NCBI GenBank assembly: GCA_946481615.1
Contig: CAMLOR010000060.1
Coordinates: 1-16,072 of the forward strand
Direction of reading: 5' to 3'
From: an uncultured Aquimonas sp.
GTDB lineage: Bacteria; Pseudomonadota; Gammaproteobacteria; Xanthomonadales; Xanthomonadaceae
DNA length: 16,072 bases
Under the pieces are notes generated by a model. It had not been told where the DNA came from, did not search any database, and saw nothing but the letters and a program-made list of their open reading frames with translations. Shown one piece after another: positions 1 through 7,126 of this stretch. The translations under genes and the position numbers were made by a program. Every line of letters begins with the position of its first letter. The first letter of the stretch is position 1.

Positions 1-351
1 ACGATCTGGTCGCCGCTCGCCTCCGGCCTGCTGAGCGGCAAGTACGCGCAGGGCACGCCGGCCGATTCGCGCCTCAACACGCCGGGCTACGCCTGGCTCG
101 AACGCCCGATGTTCGCCGGCGAACGCGAGGCACGGCTGGCGCGCGTGGCGCGCTTCGTCGAAGTGGCGAAGTCGCTGGGCGTGGATCCCGCGCCGCTCGC
201 CATCGCCTGGTGCCTGAAGAATCCGAACGTCAGCACGGTGATCCTCGGCGCCACGAAACCGGAACAGCTGCGGCAGAACTTCACCGCGCTGGACCTGCTG
301 CCCAAACTCGACGACGCAGCGCTCGCGCGCATCGAGGCCGCGTTCGCGTAA
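1..351 (+). CDS. Aldo/keto reductase, C-terminal part (5' end outside window)
   Basis: The gene enters from the left edge already in frame and ends at TAA 349-351, giving the last 116 residues. The visible part opens with WSPLASGLLSGKY, a stretch found on the (beta/alpha)8 barrel of aldo/keto reductases of the YghZ / potassium-channel beta-subunit type. It continues with ALAWC-like text (LAIAWCLKNPNV) and the NADPH-binding end VILGATKPEQLRQNF, where the loop after the last barrel strand grips the cofactor phosphate. Members reduce aldehydes or ketones with NADPH in the cytoplasm, and the substrate cannot be told from this part. The catalytic Asp-Tyr-Lys-His residues would lie upstream and are not visible. 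It converges on the PDZ gene, with a fold-back repeat between them. The family call is safe; the exact subfamily is an inference. Confidence 0.88.
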   Translation, partial: TIWSPLASGLLSGKYAQGTPADSRLNTPGYAWLERPMFAGEREARLARVARFVEVAKSLGVDPAPLAIAWCLKNPNVSTVILGATKPEQLRQNFTALDLLPKLDDAALARIEAAFA

Positions 352-376
352 CGCGCGGCATACACGCGCCCTTGCC

Positions 377-539
377 GTCATTCCCGCGCAGGCGGGAATC
401 CAGGTGCGGTGCGCTACGAGTCCTGCATCGCCCACGTCGCGAGAACGACGAGGTCTTCGTCTTCGCTTGCATGCTGGAAAGGCAACGCGCCGTGCGCCGC
501 AGCGTTCCGCACCTGGGTTCCCGCCTGCGCGGGGGCGAC
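377..539. repeat. Fold-back repeat A, between convergent genes
   Basis: This is a long imperfect palindrome. The left end carries ATTCCCGCGCAGGCGGGAAT (380-399), itself an 8-bp stem with a GCAG loop, followed by CCAGGTGCGG. The right end (about 494-539) is its approximate reverse complement, with CCGCACCTGG then TTCCCGCCTGCGCGGG. Arm similarity continues for about 40 bases, leaving a central stretch of about 75 bases. The core fits the pattern ATTCCCNNNNNNNNGGGAAT known as dRS3 in Neisseria and seen as dispersed repeats in other proteobacteria. It ends one base from the stop of the PDZ gene. It may act as a two-way terminator or mRNA stabiliser, which is inference. Confidence 0.85.
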
Positions 540-540
540 A

Positions 541-1941
541 TCAGCCGGCGAGCACGCGGTCGAGCACGCCGGGGCGTTCGTCCGGCGGCGGTGCGGGCAC
601 GGCCGGTGGCGATGGCGGCGCGGGTGGCGCCGGCGCGGTGTGCGCGGGCGGCGCAGGCGCGGGCGGCGGCGAGATCACCGGCGCGGGCGGAGCAGGCGGT
701 GCGACAGCCGACGGCGGCGACGGCGGCGACGGCGGAGCCGGTGGCGCCGGTGGGGCGGGAGGCGCCGGCGGCACGCCGAACGGGATGCGTGCGAGCTTCG
801 GCGCTTCGATGCGCAGATGCTGCGTCTTGCGATCGCGCAGGAACCGCAGCTCGATCTGCGCGCCCGGCTGCTTGCCGCGCATCAGCCGCATCGCTTCCTG
901 CGTTTCGTCCACCGGCTCGCCGTCGATCGAGGTGATCACATCGCCCGGTTCGAGGCCGCGCAGCGCATCGTCGGGCGCCGTCAGCACCAGCACGCCGCGG
1001 TCGGTACCGAAATAGCGCCCGAGTTTCGCATCGAGTTCGGCCAGGCGCAGCCCGCGCCAGCGGAAGGCTTCGGCCCACGGCACGATCATGCAATCGTCGC
1101 CGTCCTTGCCGCAGCCGGCGAGCGGCGCGATCTGCCCGATGCGGAAATCCTTCATCGCGAGCTTGTCGAGCTTGTCGAGTTTGATGTCGGGCACCACGCG
1201 CACGTCGGGCGAAGCTCCGCGCCAGAACGCGACGCCCGGCAGCACCGCCGCCTTCACCGTCACCTCGCGCTCCTGGCCTTCGCGCCGGTAGGCCAGGCGC
1301 ACCTGCTGGCCGTCCTGGATTTCCGCCAGCAAGCCGCGCACCTGCTCGAGGCGCGCATCGGCGCCGGCGGCATCGAGCGCGGTGCCGTCGATGCGCAGCA
1401 GGCGATCGCCGCTGCGCAGGCCGACCTTCTCCGCCGGGCTGCCGGGCGTGATGCCGGCCAGGCGCACGCCGGGGCCGTCGTCGTCGGCCGCCATCACGAT
1501 GCCGATGGCCGGACGCGTGAACACCGGACGGCGCAGCTGGAATTCGAGCTCCTCGCTGGCGAGTTTCTGCGCCAGTTCGGCATAGCGCGCGCTGGCGCGT
1601 TCCACCTCGCGCTGCGCGCGCTCCATCTCGCGCCGCCACTGCGCCTCGACCTCGGCGCTCGCGCGGGCGCTGGCGTGCGCCGTGGCGCGGGCTTCGGCGG
1701 CGGCGGCGTGCGCGGCGCGGGCCGCGGCCTGCGCATCGGCGCGTGCCTCCGCGCCTTGCGTGGCGCGCGCCTGCGCGGCGGGCGCGGCCTCGGCCGCGAG
1801 TGCGGCCAGCCGCACCGCGTCGCGTGCGGAAACCGCGGCGGCGATGTCGCCATCCGCCGCGCCGCTTTCGGCGCGCTCGGCCCAGGCCGCCGCCGGCAAC
1901 AGCGCGGCGGCGATCGCGAACGGAAGGAATCGGGTCTTCAT
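541..1941 (-). CDS. Periplasmic two-PDZ protein with proline-rich tail
   Basis: This encodes 466 residues from ATG 1941, chosen because AAGGAG lies 8 bases upstream; an in-frame ATG at 1959 lacks this. MKTRFLPFAIAAALLPAAAWA is a clear signal peptide. Residues 40-135 are Ala/Glu/Arg-rich and probably a coiled coil. A first PDZ domain spans about 143-232 (PAIGIVM, ITPGSPAEKVGLRSGDRLLRIDG). A second spans about 310-380 (RGVLVLTAPDDALRGLEPGD, VITSIDGEPVD). Residues 387-453 are almost only Pro, Ala and Ser in PPAPPAPP-type runs. C277 and C284 might form a disulfide. No serine-protease or S41 catalytic domain is present, so it is not a DegP or CtpA homologue. It is last in an operon with an ECF sigma factor and a probable anti-sigma factor (24-base gap). 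PDZ domains bind C-terminal peptides, so a role in sensing misfolded envelope proteins for that sigma factor is plausible but unproven. Confidence 0.85.
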   Translation of the reverse strand: MKTRFLPFAIAAALLPAAAWAERAESGAADGDIAAAVSARDAVRLAALAAEAAPAAQARATQGAEARADAQAAARAAHAAAAEARATAHASARASAEVEAQWRREMERAQREVERASARYAELAQKLASEELEFQLRRPVFTRPAIGIVMAADDDGPGVRLAGITPGSPAEKVGLRSGDRLLRIDGTALDAAGADARLEQVRGLLAEIQDGQQVRLAYRREGQEREVTVKAAVLPGVAFWRGASPDVRVVPDIKLDKLDKLAMKDFRIGQIAPLAGCGKDGDDCMIVPWAEAFRWRGLRLAELDAKLGRYFGTDRGVLVLTAPDDALRGLEPGDVITSIDGEPVDETQEAMRLMRGKQPGAQIELRFLRDRKTQHLRIEAPKLARIPFGVPPAPPAPPAPPAPPSPPSPPSAVAPPAPPAPVISPPPAPAPPAHTAPAPPAPPSPPAVPAPPPDERPGVLDRVLAG

Positions 1942-1965
1942 GGCTTGCACTCCTTGCATCCGGAA

Positions 1966-2493
1966 TCAGAACGCGAGCACCGGCGCGCCCGGATCGGCGT
2001 CGCCATTCGCGGCCAGCAGCTGCTGGGTGGTTTCGAGATCGGCCCACTGGCGCAGGCGCAGCACGCGCTCCTGCCACAGCGGCAAGGCGGCCTCGGGATC
2101 CAGATCGCCGCGCGCGAGCAGGCCGTCGATGGTGGCCACGCGCTGCTGCAGCCCGTCGGACAGCGTGTCGAGCGAGCCGACCGCCACCGCATCGTTGCGG
2201 CTCCAGGCGATCAAGGCTTCGAGCTGCGCCGATTCCTGTTGCAGCGCCTGCAACTCGGCGCCGGCCGGATCCGCGGCGGAAGGCTGCACCGCGATGCTCG
2301 CCGGAACGGGTGCGGGCGATGTCAGCCAGCGCGGCAGCAGCAGGGCGCAGGCCAACGCCGCCGCGGCAGCGAAGGCGAACAGGGCGCGGCGCGGCACGGC
2401 ACTGCGCCGCGCCTGCAACTGCGCCTGCAGCTGCGGCCACGCCGAGCGCGGCGGCGTCAGCAGGGGCAGGTCTCGCAAAGTGATGTCAGGCAT
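1966..2493 (-). CDS. Probable anti-sigma factor, single-span membrane protein
   Basis: This encodes 175 residues. The ATG overlaps the end of the upstream sigma gene by 8 bases (ATGCCTGA), which argues for translational coupling. An N-terminal segment of about 35 residues (DLPLLTPPRSAWPQLQAQLQ) would be cytoplasmic. A hydrophobic helix at about 37-54 (ALFAFAAAAALACALLLP) would span the membrane, and the remaining 120 residues, Gln/Leu/Ala-rich and probably helical, would face the periplasm. There is no HxxxCxxC zinc anti-sigma motif, so it is not a ZAS protein. The call rests on gene order (sigma factor, then small one-helix membrane protein) and topology, a pattern typical of ECF operons, rather than on a recognised domain. 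It could instead be a structural partner of the PDZ protein encoded next. Confidence 0.62.
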   Translation of the reverse strand: MPDITLRDLPLLTPPRSAWPQLQAQLQARRSAVPRRALFAFAAAAALACALLLPRWLTSPAPVPASIAVQPSAADPAGAELQALQQESAQLEALIAWSRNDAVAVGSLDTLSDGLQQRVATIDGLLARGDLDPEAALPLWQERVLRLRQWADLETTQQLLAANGDADPGAPVLAF

Positions 2494-3055
2494 TGGCGGT
2501 CGCCTCCAGGTCGACCTTGAGCAGCTCGCGCAAGCGGCGCGTGCCGCGCAACAACTGGGTTTTCGAGAAACTGGTGCTGCGCCCCATCAGGCCGGCGATT
2601 TCCTCGTGCGTGTAGCCCTCGCCGTGGTAGAGCCACAGCACGCTGCGCGTGGTGGGCGAAACCTGCTCGAGCGCGCGCACCAGCGCACCGGACTCGGCCG
2701 CGCTCGGCGGCAGCAGCGCGGAGGGTTCGAAGTCGGGCTCCGGCACTTCCTCCATGTAATCGACGCGGTGGCGGCGGCGCAGCTTCATCAGCGCCTCGTT
2801 CACCGCGATCTGCCGCAGCCAGCCCCAGAACGGCGACTCGCCGCGGAAATCGGCGAGGCGCTGGAACACCCGCAGCATGGCGTCGTGCAGCACTTCCATG
2901 GCCTCGTCGACATCGCCCAGCATGCGCGCCGCCAGCGTGTAGACGGGGCGTTCGAACAGCCGGTAGATCTGCTCGAAGGCGCGCAGGTCGCCGCGCCGCG
3001 CCTTGTCCAGCAGGGCGTCCGGCACGTCGATGGCGAAGGTGGATGGGCAGCTCAC
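2486..3055 (-). CDS. ECF-type RNA polymerase sigma factor
   Basis: This encodes 189 residues from GTG 3055. Region 2 spans about 24-95 (LRAFEQIYRLFERPVYTLAA, then DEAMEVLHDAMLRVFQRL and the -10-reading FRGESPFWGWLRQIAVNEAL). An acidic, Pro-rich linker follows at 100-120. Region 4 with its helix-turn-helix spans about 125-178 (RSVLWLYHGEGYTHEEIAGL, GRSTSFSKTQLLRGTRRLREL). Regions 1.1 and 3 are absent, as in the ECF group. The usual TVKSRL wording of the recognition helix is replaced by FSKTQL. There is no good ribosome site before GTG 3055, and GTG 3025 is an alternative start. It heads an operon with an anti-sigma candidate and a PDZ protein, and lies divergent to a Ser/Thr kinase. It probably directs an envelope-stress regulon. 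Autoregulation is likely for this class, but no ECF promoter was identified with confidence. Confidence 0.93.
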   Translation of the reverse strand: MSCPSTFAIDVPDALLDKARRGDLRAFEQIYRLFERPVYTLAARMLGDVDEAMEVLHDAMLRVFQRLADFRGESPFWGWLRQIAVNEALMKLRRRHRVDYMEEVPEPDFEPSALLPPSAAESGALVRALEQVSPTTRSVLWLYHGEGYTHEEIAGLMGRSTSFSKTQLLRGTRRLRELLKVDLEATANA

Positions 3056-3101
3056 GGGGAAGAGGATGCGCCCGATGGCCGGAGGGTCGCACGCATCCCT
3101 C

Positions 3102-3185
3102 GTCGTCCCCGCGCAGGCGGGGACCCAGCGACTTTGCTTTTCCGCGCGGCTCCAGTCACCGGCTTCCCGCCTGCGCGGGAACGAC
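3102..3185. repeat. Fold-back repeat B, between divergent sigma factor and kinase
   Basis: The left arm GTCGTCCCCGCGCAGGCGGG (stem GTCCCCGC / GCGGGGAC at 3105-3124) and right arm CTTCCCGCCTGCGCGGGAAC (3163-3182) are inverted copies. They extend over about 32 bases each around a short centre, so each arm can form a small hairpin or the whole can form one long one. It belongs to the same family as the repeats at 377-539 and 7045-7126. This copy sits in a promoter region rather than at gene ends, between the starts of two divergent operons, so it may carry or disturb promoter elements. Confidence 0.88.
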
Positions 3186-3197
3186 GAGCCCCGATGC

Positions 3198-3203
3198 TAT
3201 GAT
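3198..3203 (+). promoter_or_regulatory. Candidate -10 hexamer (TATGAT) for the kinase operon
   Basis: TATGAT differs from TATAAT at one position and lies 28 bases before the kinase ATG at 3232, leaving a leader of about 20 bases. It starts 12 bases after the end of repeat B. No good -35 box was found at 17 bases; the upstream DNA is the repeat arm, which supplies GGAAC at 3178-3182, 15 bases away. This is a weak call made by eye. Confidence 0.35.
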
Positions 3204-3231
3204 CCGGCCAACAGGGGACTCCCAGCCGCGC

Positions 3232-6219
3232 ATGACCTCGCCGGTGTACGACATCCCGGGCTATGAGTACGTCCGCGAGCTCGGCGTCGGCGGCATGGCC
3301 ACGGTCTATCTCGCCATCCAGCGCTCGCTCGAGCGCTCGGTGGCGATCAAGGTCATGCGGCGCGCCGGCGCCGACGAAAACTTCGAGAAGCGCTTCCTGC
3401 TCGAAGGCCGCACGATGGCGAAGCTGCCGCATCGCAACATCGTGGGCGTGTACGACATCGTCCAGAACGAGACGATCAACTACATCGCGATGGAGTACCT
3501 GGGCGGCGGCACGCTGAGCGACCGCCTGCGCCAGGGCCTGTCGCTGGCCGAAGCCATCTCGATCGTGGTGCAGATCGCCGGTGCCCTGCAGTTCGCGCAC
3601 GACAACGGCGTCGTGCACCGCGATCTGAAGCCCGCCAACATCATGTTCCGCGACCAGCACACGCCGGTGCTGACCGACTTCGGCATCGCGCGCCAGAAGG
3701 ACGCGCAGTCCACGCGCCTGACGCAGACCGGCATGATGATCGGCACGCCGACCTACATGAGCCCCGAACAGGCCATGGGCACCGACGTCGACGGGCGCAG
3801 CGATCAATATTCGCTGGGCGTGCTGTTCTACGAAATGCTCACCGGCGCGCCGCCGTTCGGCGGCGAGACGCCGCTCAACGTGGTGCTGGCCCACATCAAC
3901 CAGCCGCCGCCGCCGCTGCCGCCGGCCTTCGCGCACTTCCAGCCGGTGATCGACCGCATGCTGGCCAAGGATCGCGAGCAGCGCTACGCGGACCTCACCA
4001 CGTTCGTCAAAGAACTCAAGGCGATGCTGACGCAGAGCGATACGCTGCTCGCGCGCCTGCAGATCGATCCCAGCCAGAGCACCTCCGAGCAGCTGCGCGT
4101 GCTCGGCTTTTCCGAAAGCCAGATCAACACCGGCTCGCGCCGCGCCGCCGACGCGCGCCGCAGCGCCGAACGCCCGAGCGTGCGCTCCACCGGCCCCGGC
4201 GTGCGCATGGAACCGCTCGGCCCGCCGCCGCCGGTGCGGCCCAGGTGGATGCTGCCGGCCATCGGGCTGGCGGTGCTGCTGGCCGTCGGCCTCGGCCTGT
4301 GGTTCGTGCTGGGCGGCAGCGACGAACTCAGCTCGGCGCAGCGCGTGGCGCTCACCGCGATGGTGCGCGACGCCGACCGCCAGATCGCCGAGAAGAAATA
4401 CGTCGCGCCGCCGGGCGACAACGCGCTCGAATCGCTGCAGGCCGCTTCGCAGACGCTGGGCGACCAGCCCGAGATCGTCGAGCGCTTCGACCGGCTTGCG
4501 AAGGAACTGCAGGGCCAGGCCGAGCAGGCGCTGGCGGCGAGGGATTTCCGCGAGGCCGAACAGCGCATCGGCGAGGCGCTCGCGGTGGCACCGGAGAACG
4601 CCGAACTGGCGGCGTTGCAGAAGCGCATCGAAGGCAGCAAGGCCGCGGTCGAACGCGAAGCGCGCGTCGCCGCCGTGCTGCTGCGCGCCGAGAACGCGCG
4701 CAAGGCCGGCAAGGTCTACGGCGACGATGGCGAGAACGCACTGGCGCTGGTGCGCGAGGCGCTGGAACTCGACCCGCAGAGCGAGAAAGCGCGCGCCGCG
4801 CTCAAAACCATCACTGATGCCGCGCTGGCCGATGCCGCCGCGGCCATCCAGGCCGGACAGCTCGACCGCGCGCAGGAACGGCTGGTCGCGTCCGGCGCCT
4901 ATTTCGCCAGCGAAGCCGGCTGGCAGGAACTCAACACGCGCCTCGACGCCGCGCGCAGCGCGCAACTGCAGCGCTCCCGCATCGAAGGCTTCCTCGAACA
5001 GGCGCGCTCGCACGTGGCCGCCGGCCGCTACGCGGAACCCGCGGGCGACAATGCGCTGGAGAGCCTGGCGCGCGTGGCGGAGCTCGAAGCCAACAATGTC
5101 GCCGCCGCGGCGCTGCGCCGCGAGATCGGCGTCGCCCTGTCGAAGCAGGCGGCGCAGGCGGAGAAGGCCCGCCAGTTCGGCATGGCGCTGGCACGCTACG
5201 ACCAGGCCTTGCAGGCGCAGCCCGGCAATGCCGACTACACATCAAAGAAACAGGCGCTGCAGGCGCAGCTCGGCGCGCGCGAGCTGGAGCTCGCGACCGC
5301 GCTCTCGAACGCGCGCAGCGCGATCAACGGCCGCCGCTACGTGGCACCCGCGGGCAACAACGCGCGCGAGTATCTGGAGGCCGCGCTGAAGCTCGACCCG
5401 GCGAACGCCGATGCGCAGCGCCTGCAATCCGAGCTGCCCGGCCTCGTGCGCCAGGCTGCGGCGGATCTGGGCAAGGAAGGCCGCTACGACGACGCGCTGA
5501 AGCTGCTCGCCGATGCGACCAAGGTCTACACCAACGACGGCCAGCTCGTGGCGCTGACGCATTCCCTGCAAGCCGAACGCGACCGGCTGCAGGCCGCGCA
5601 GCTGCGCCGTCAGCGCGTGGCCGAACTGCAGGAACTGCTGGCGCGCCGCCAGTACACCGCGGAGAACGCCAAGGCCTTCGGCGTGGCGCTTTCCGCCCTC
5701 GTGAAACTCCATGCGGCCGATGCCGACGCCGCCCGCCTGCGCCAGCAATATCTCGAGGACTTCCGCCGCGCGCTCGCGGCCGCCGACACGCCCGACCGCC
5801 TCGCCGGCTTCAAGCCCGCGCTCGACGAATTGAAGAAGAGCCTCGGCGCCGGTGCCGCCGACGTCGCTGCGCTGCAGGAAAACTTCACGCAGGCCGCCGC
5901 GGCCGTGGAAGCGAAGGAGCGCGCGCGCCTGGCCGAAATCAGCGGCACGCTGGTGCTCAACGCCTATCCCTGGGCCAATGTCGAATCCGTGGTGGACCAG
6001 GGCACCAACAAGGCGTTGGTGCTGCCGCGCGACCGCGCCACGCCGCTGCGCCTGAACGTGCAGGCGGGCACCTATCGCGTGACGTTCAAGCACCCGTCCG
6101 TGGCCAAGCAGGTGGTGCTGGTGGCCACGGTCGTGGCCAAGAAGGAGCAGGCGGCGAACGGCAGTTTCCCGACGCTCACCGCGCGCGACTATCTGAAGCG
6201 GGCGGGCTATGCGCAATAG
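3232..6219 (+). CDS. Transmembrane Ser/Thr protein kinase with five ~104-residue repeats and PEGA-like end
   Basis: This encodes 995 residues from ATG 3232; ATG 3199 is in frame but overlaps the candidate -10 box. The cytoplasmic kinase domain (about 10-265) has all key motifs: glycine loop LGVGGMATV (17-25), Lys40, HRDLKPAN (129-136), DFG (149-151) and GTPTYMSPE (171-179). This is the Hanks/PknB type and it is probably active. A Pro/Arg-rich juxtamembrane segment leads to one membrane helix (about 340-360). Outside the membrane, a YxxPxGxNAxxxL motif recurs at Y390, Y496, Y600, Y703 and, weakly, Y808, marking five helical repeats of about 104 residues that resemble paired TPRs. Residues 902-970 look like a PEGA domain (GTLVLNAYPWANVESV, LNVQAGTYRVTF). 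It overlaps the next gene by 11 bases and is divergent to an ECF sigma factor. It likely senses an envelope signal and phosphorylates cytoplasmic targets, which are unknown. Confidence 0.93.
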   Translation: MTSPVYDIPGYEYVRELGVGGMATVYLAIQRSLERSVAIKVMRRAGADENFEKRFLLEGRTMAKLPHRNIVGVYDIVQNETINYIAMEYLGGGTLSDRLRQGLSLAEAISIVVQIAGALQFAHDNGVVHRDLKPANIMFRDQHTPVLTDFGIARQKDAQSTRLTQTGMMIGTPTYMSPEQAMGTDVDGRSDQYSLGVLFYEMLTGAPPFGGETPLNVVLAHINQPPPPLPPAFAHFQPVIDRMLAKDREQRYADLTTFVKELKAMLTQSDTLLARLQIDPSQSTSEQLRVLGFSESQINTGSRRAADARRSAERPSVRSTGPGVRMEPLGPPPPVRPRWMLPAIGLAVLLAVGLGLWFVLGGSDELSSAQRVALTAMVRDADRQIAEKKYVAPPGDNALESLQAASQTLGDQPEIVERFDRLAKELQGQAEQALAARDFREAEQRIGEALAVAPENAELAALQKRIEGSKAAVEREARVAAVLLRAENARKAGKVYGDDGENALALVREALELDPQSEKARAALKTITDAALADAAAAIQAGQLDRAQERLVASGAYFASEAGWQELNTRLDAARSAQLQRSRIEGFLEQARSHVAAGRYAEPAGDNALESLARVAELEANNVAAAALRREIGVALSKQAAQAEKARQFGMALARYDQALQAQPGNADYTSKKQALQAQLGARELELATALSNARSAINGRRYVAPAGNNAREYLEAALKLDPANADAQRLQSELPGLVRQAAADLGKEGRYDDALKLLADATKVYTNDGQLVALTHSLQAERDRLQAAQLRRQRVAELQELLARRQYTAENAKAFGVALSALVKLHAADADAARLRQQYLEDFRRALAAADTPDRLAGFKPALDELKKSLGAGAADVAALQENFTQAAAAVEAKERARLAEISGTLVLNAYPWANVESVVDQGTNKALVLPRDRATPLRLNVQAGTYRVTFKHPSVAKQVVLVATVVAKKEQAANGSFPTLTARDYLKRAGYAQ

Positions 6220-7039
6220 GCTCGCGTTCGCTGCCGCGGCACTGCTCGCGGCTTCCGCCGCGCAGGCGGACTGGAAGAAGGATTACGACCGCGGCGTGAA
6301 GGCCGCCGAATCCGGCGATTGGGCGCAAACCGCGAGCGCGATGCGCGCGGCGCTGGCCGAGGACGCCGAACCGAACGCGCGCAAGCGCTTCCAGGGCGTG
6401 GTGTACAAGGTCTACGTGCCGCATCACTACGCGGGCCTCGCGGCGTATCGCCAGGGCGATTGCAAGACCGCGATGGAATACTGGAGCAACGCCGCCAATG
6501 CCGGCGTCGTCTCCGGCATCGCCGCGCTGTCGTCGGTGCAGAGCAAGGGCATCGCGGACTGCAACGTGAAGCTCGCCGCGGTGGCGAAGCCGCCGCCGCC
6601 CGTCGCGAGCACGACCTCGCCGCCGGCCACGACGACGCCATCGAAACCGGTCGCGAGCACCACCGCGACGCCCGCGAAGCCGCCGGTCACCACCGCCGCG
6701 AAGCCGCCCGAAACTGCGCCGGCGAAACCGGTCGCGCCGGCCGCGGGTCCGGCGCCCGCGGCGCTGGTGCAGAATCTCGAAAGCTTCCTCGCCGGCCGCT
6801 ACGCAGCGGTGGCCGCGAGCGACCCGAACACGCTGGGCGATGCGCGCGCCAAGGCGCAGGGCTTCCTGCTGCGCGCCGCTTCACGCCACGCGCTGGTGCA
6901 ACTGGCGGGCGGTGACGATGGTCAACTGAACTCCGCGCGTGCCGACGTGCGCGCCGCGCGCGCCGCGAACGGCGCGCTGGTGCCGGACGACACCTTGTTC
7001 TCGCCGCGCTTCCGCGCGTTCTGGAGCGCGACGCGCTGA
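6209..7039 (+). CDS. Secreted protein of unknown function coupled to the kinase
   Basis: This encodes 276 residues. The start ATG overlaps the kinase stop (ATGCGCAATAG, 11 bases), so the two are probably made together. A signal peptide ends at about residue 20 (LLAASAAQA, then DWKKDYDRG). Residues 21-115 are helical and TPR- or Sel1-like (DYDRGVKAAESGDWAQTASA, then YAGLAAYRQGDCKTAMEYW, ending near VVSGIAALSSV), with cysteines at 85 and 118 that could pair. Residues 127-185 form a low-complexity Pro/Thr/Ala/Lys linker with repeated KPPVTT and KPVAST wording. A helical C-terminal domain (186-276) is not recognised. The likely place is the periplasm, as a partner or ligand-binding accessory of the repeat region of the kinase; that is inferred from overlap and similar architecture only. 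Its stop lies 5 bases from a fold-back repeat. Confidence 0.8.
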   Translation: MRNRLAFAAAALLAASAAQADWKKDYDRGVKAAESGDWAQTASAMRAALAEDAEPNARKRFQGVVYKVYVPHHYAGLAAYRQGDCKTAMEYWSNAANAGVVSGIAALSSVQSKGIADCNVKLAAVAKPPPPVASTTSPPATTTPSKPVASTTATPAKPPVTTAAKPPETAPAKPVAPAAGPAPAALVQNLESFLAGRYAAVAASDPNTLGDARAKAQGFLLRAASRHALVQLAGGDDGQLNSARADVRAARAANGALVPDDTLFSPRFRAFWSATR

Positions 7040-7044
7040 CAGCC

Positions 7045-7126
7045 GTCATTCCCGCGCAGGCGGGAATCCAGGTGCGGGGAGTGCCGAAGTGCCTCGCACC
7101 TGGATCCCCGCCTGCGCGGGGACGAC
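7045..7126. repeat. Fold-back repeat C, between convergent genes and inside a reading frame
   Basis: The left arm ATTCCCGCGCAGGCGGGAAT (7048-7067) followed by CCAGGTGCG is matched by the inverted right arm CGCACCTGG then ATCCCCGCCTGCGCGGGGAC (7104-7123). Arms are about 32 bases around a centre of about 18 bases. The element starts 5 bases after the stop of the secreted-protein gene on the plus strand. On the minus strand it is translated as the last 26 codons and the stop of the ATP-grasp gene. Confidence 0.9.

Noticed and set aside
404..1015. Gly/Ala-rich plus-strand open frame resembling PE_PGRS-type protein
   Set aside because: It is the antisense of the Pro/Ala tail of the PDZ gene; GC-rich Pro codons read as Gly on the other strand. 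The minus-strand frame has a signal peptide and two PDZ domains.
409..2520. Very long plus-strand frame opposite the sigma operon, and similar long antisense frames at 3052-5013, 5242-6216, 13130-14617 and 14775-16034
   Set aside because: Stop codons are rare in such GC-rich DNA. The translations are Arg/His/Ala-rich with no domain, while the opposite strand encodes well-recognised proteins.
2486..3055. Assignment of the sigma factor to the phosphorylation-dependent ECF43 group
   Set aside because: The neighbouring kinase suggests it, but region 2 keeps acidic residues (DEAMEVLHD) and an anti-sigma candidate follows. The group cannot be decided by eye.
377..3185. CRISPR-like reading of the ATTCCCGCG repeats
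   Set aside because: Copies are kilobases apart, inverted in pairs and have no regular spacers, so they are dispersed palindromes.
3178..3203. ECF-type promoter for the kinase operon from GGAAC in repeat B
   Set aside because: GGAAC is simply the repeat arm, and TATGAT at 3198 is not an ECF -10 element. Spacing alone is not enough.
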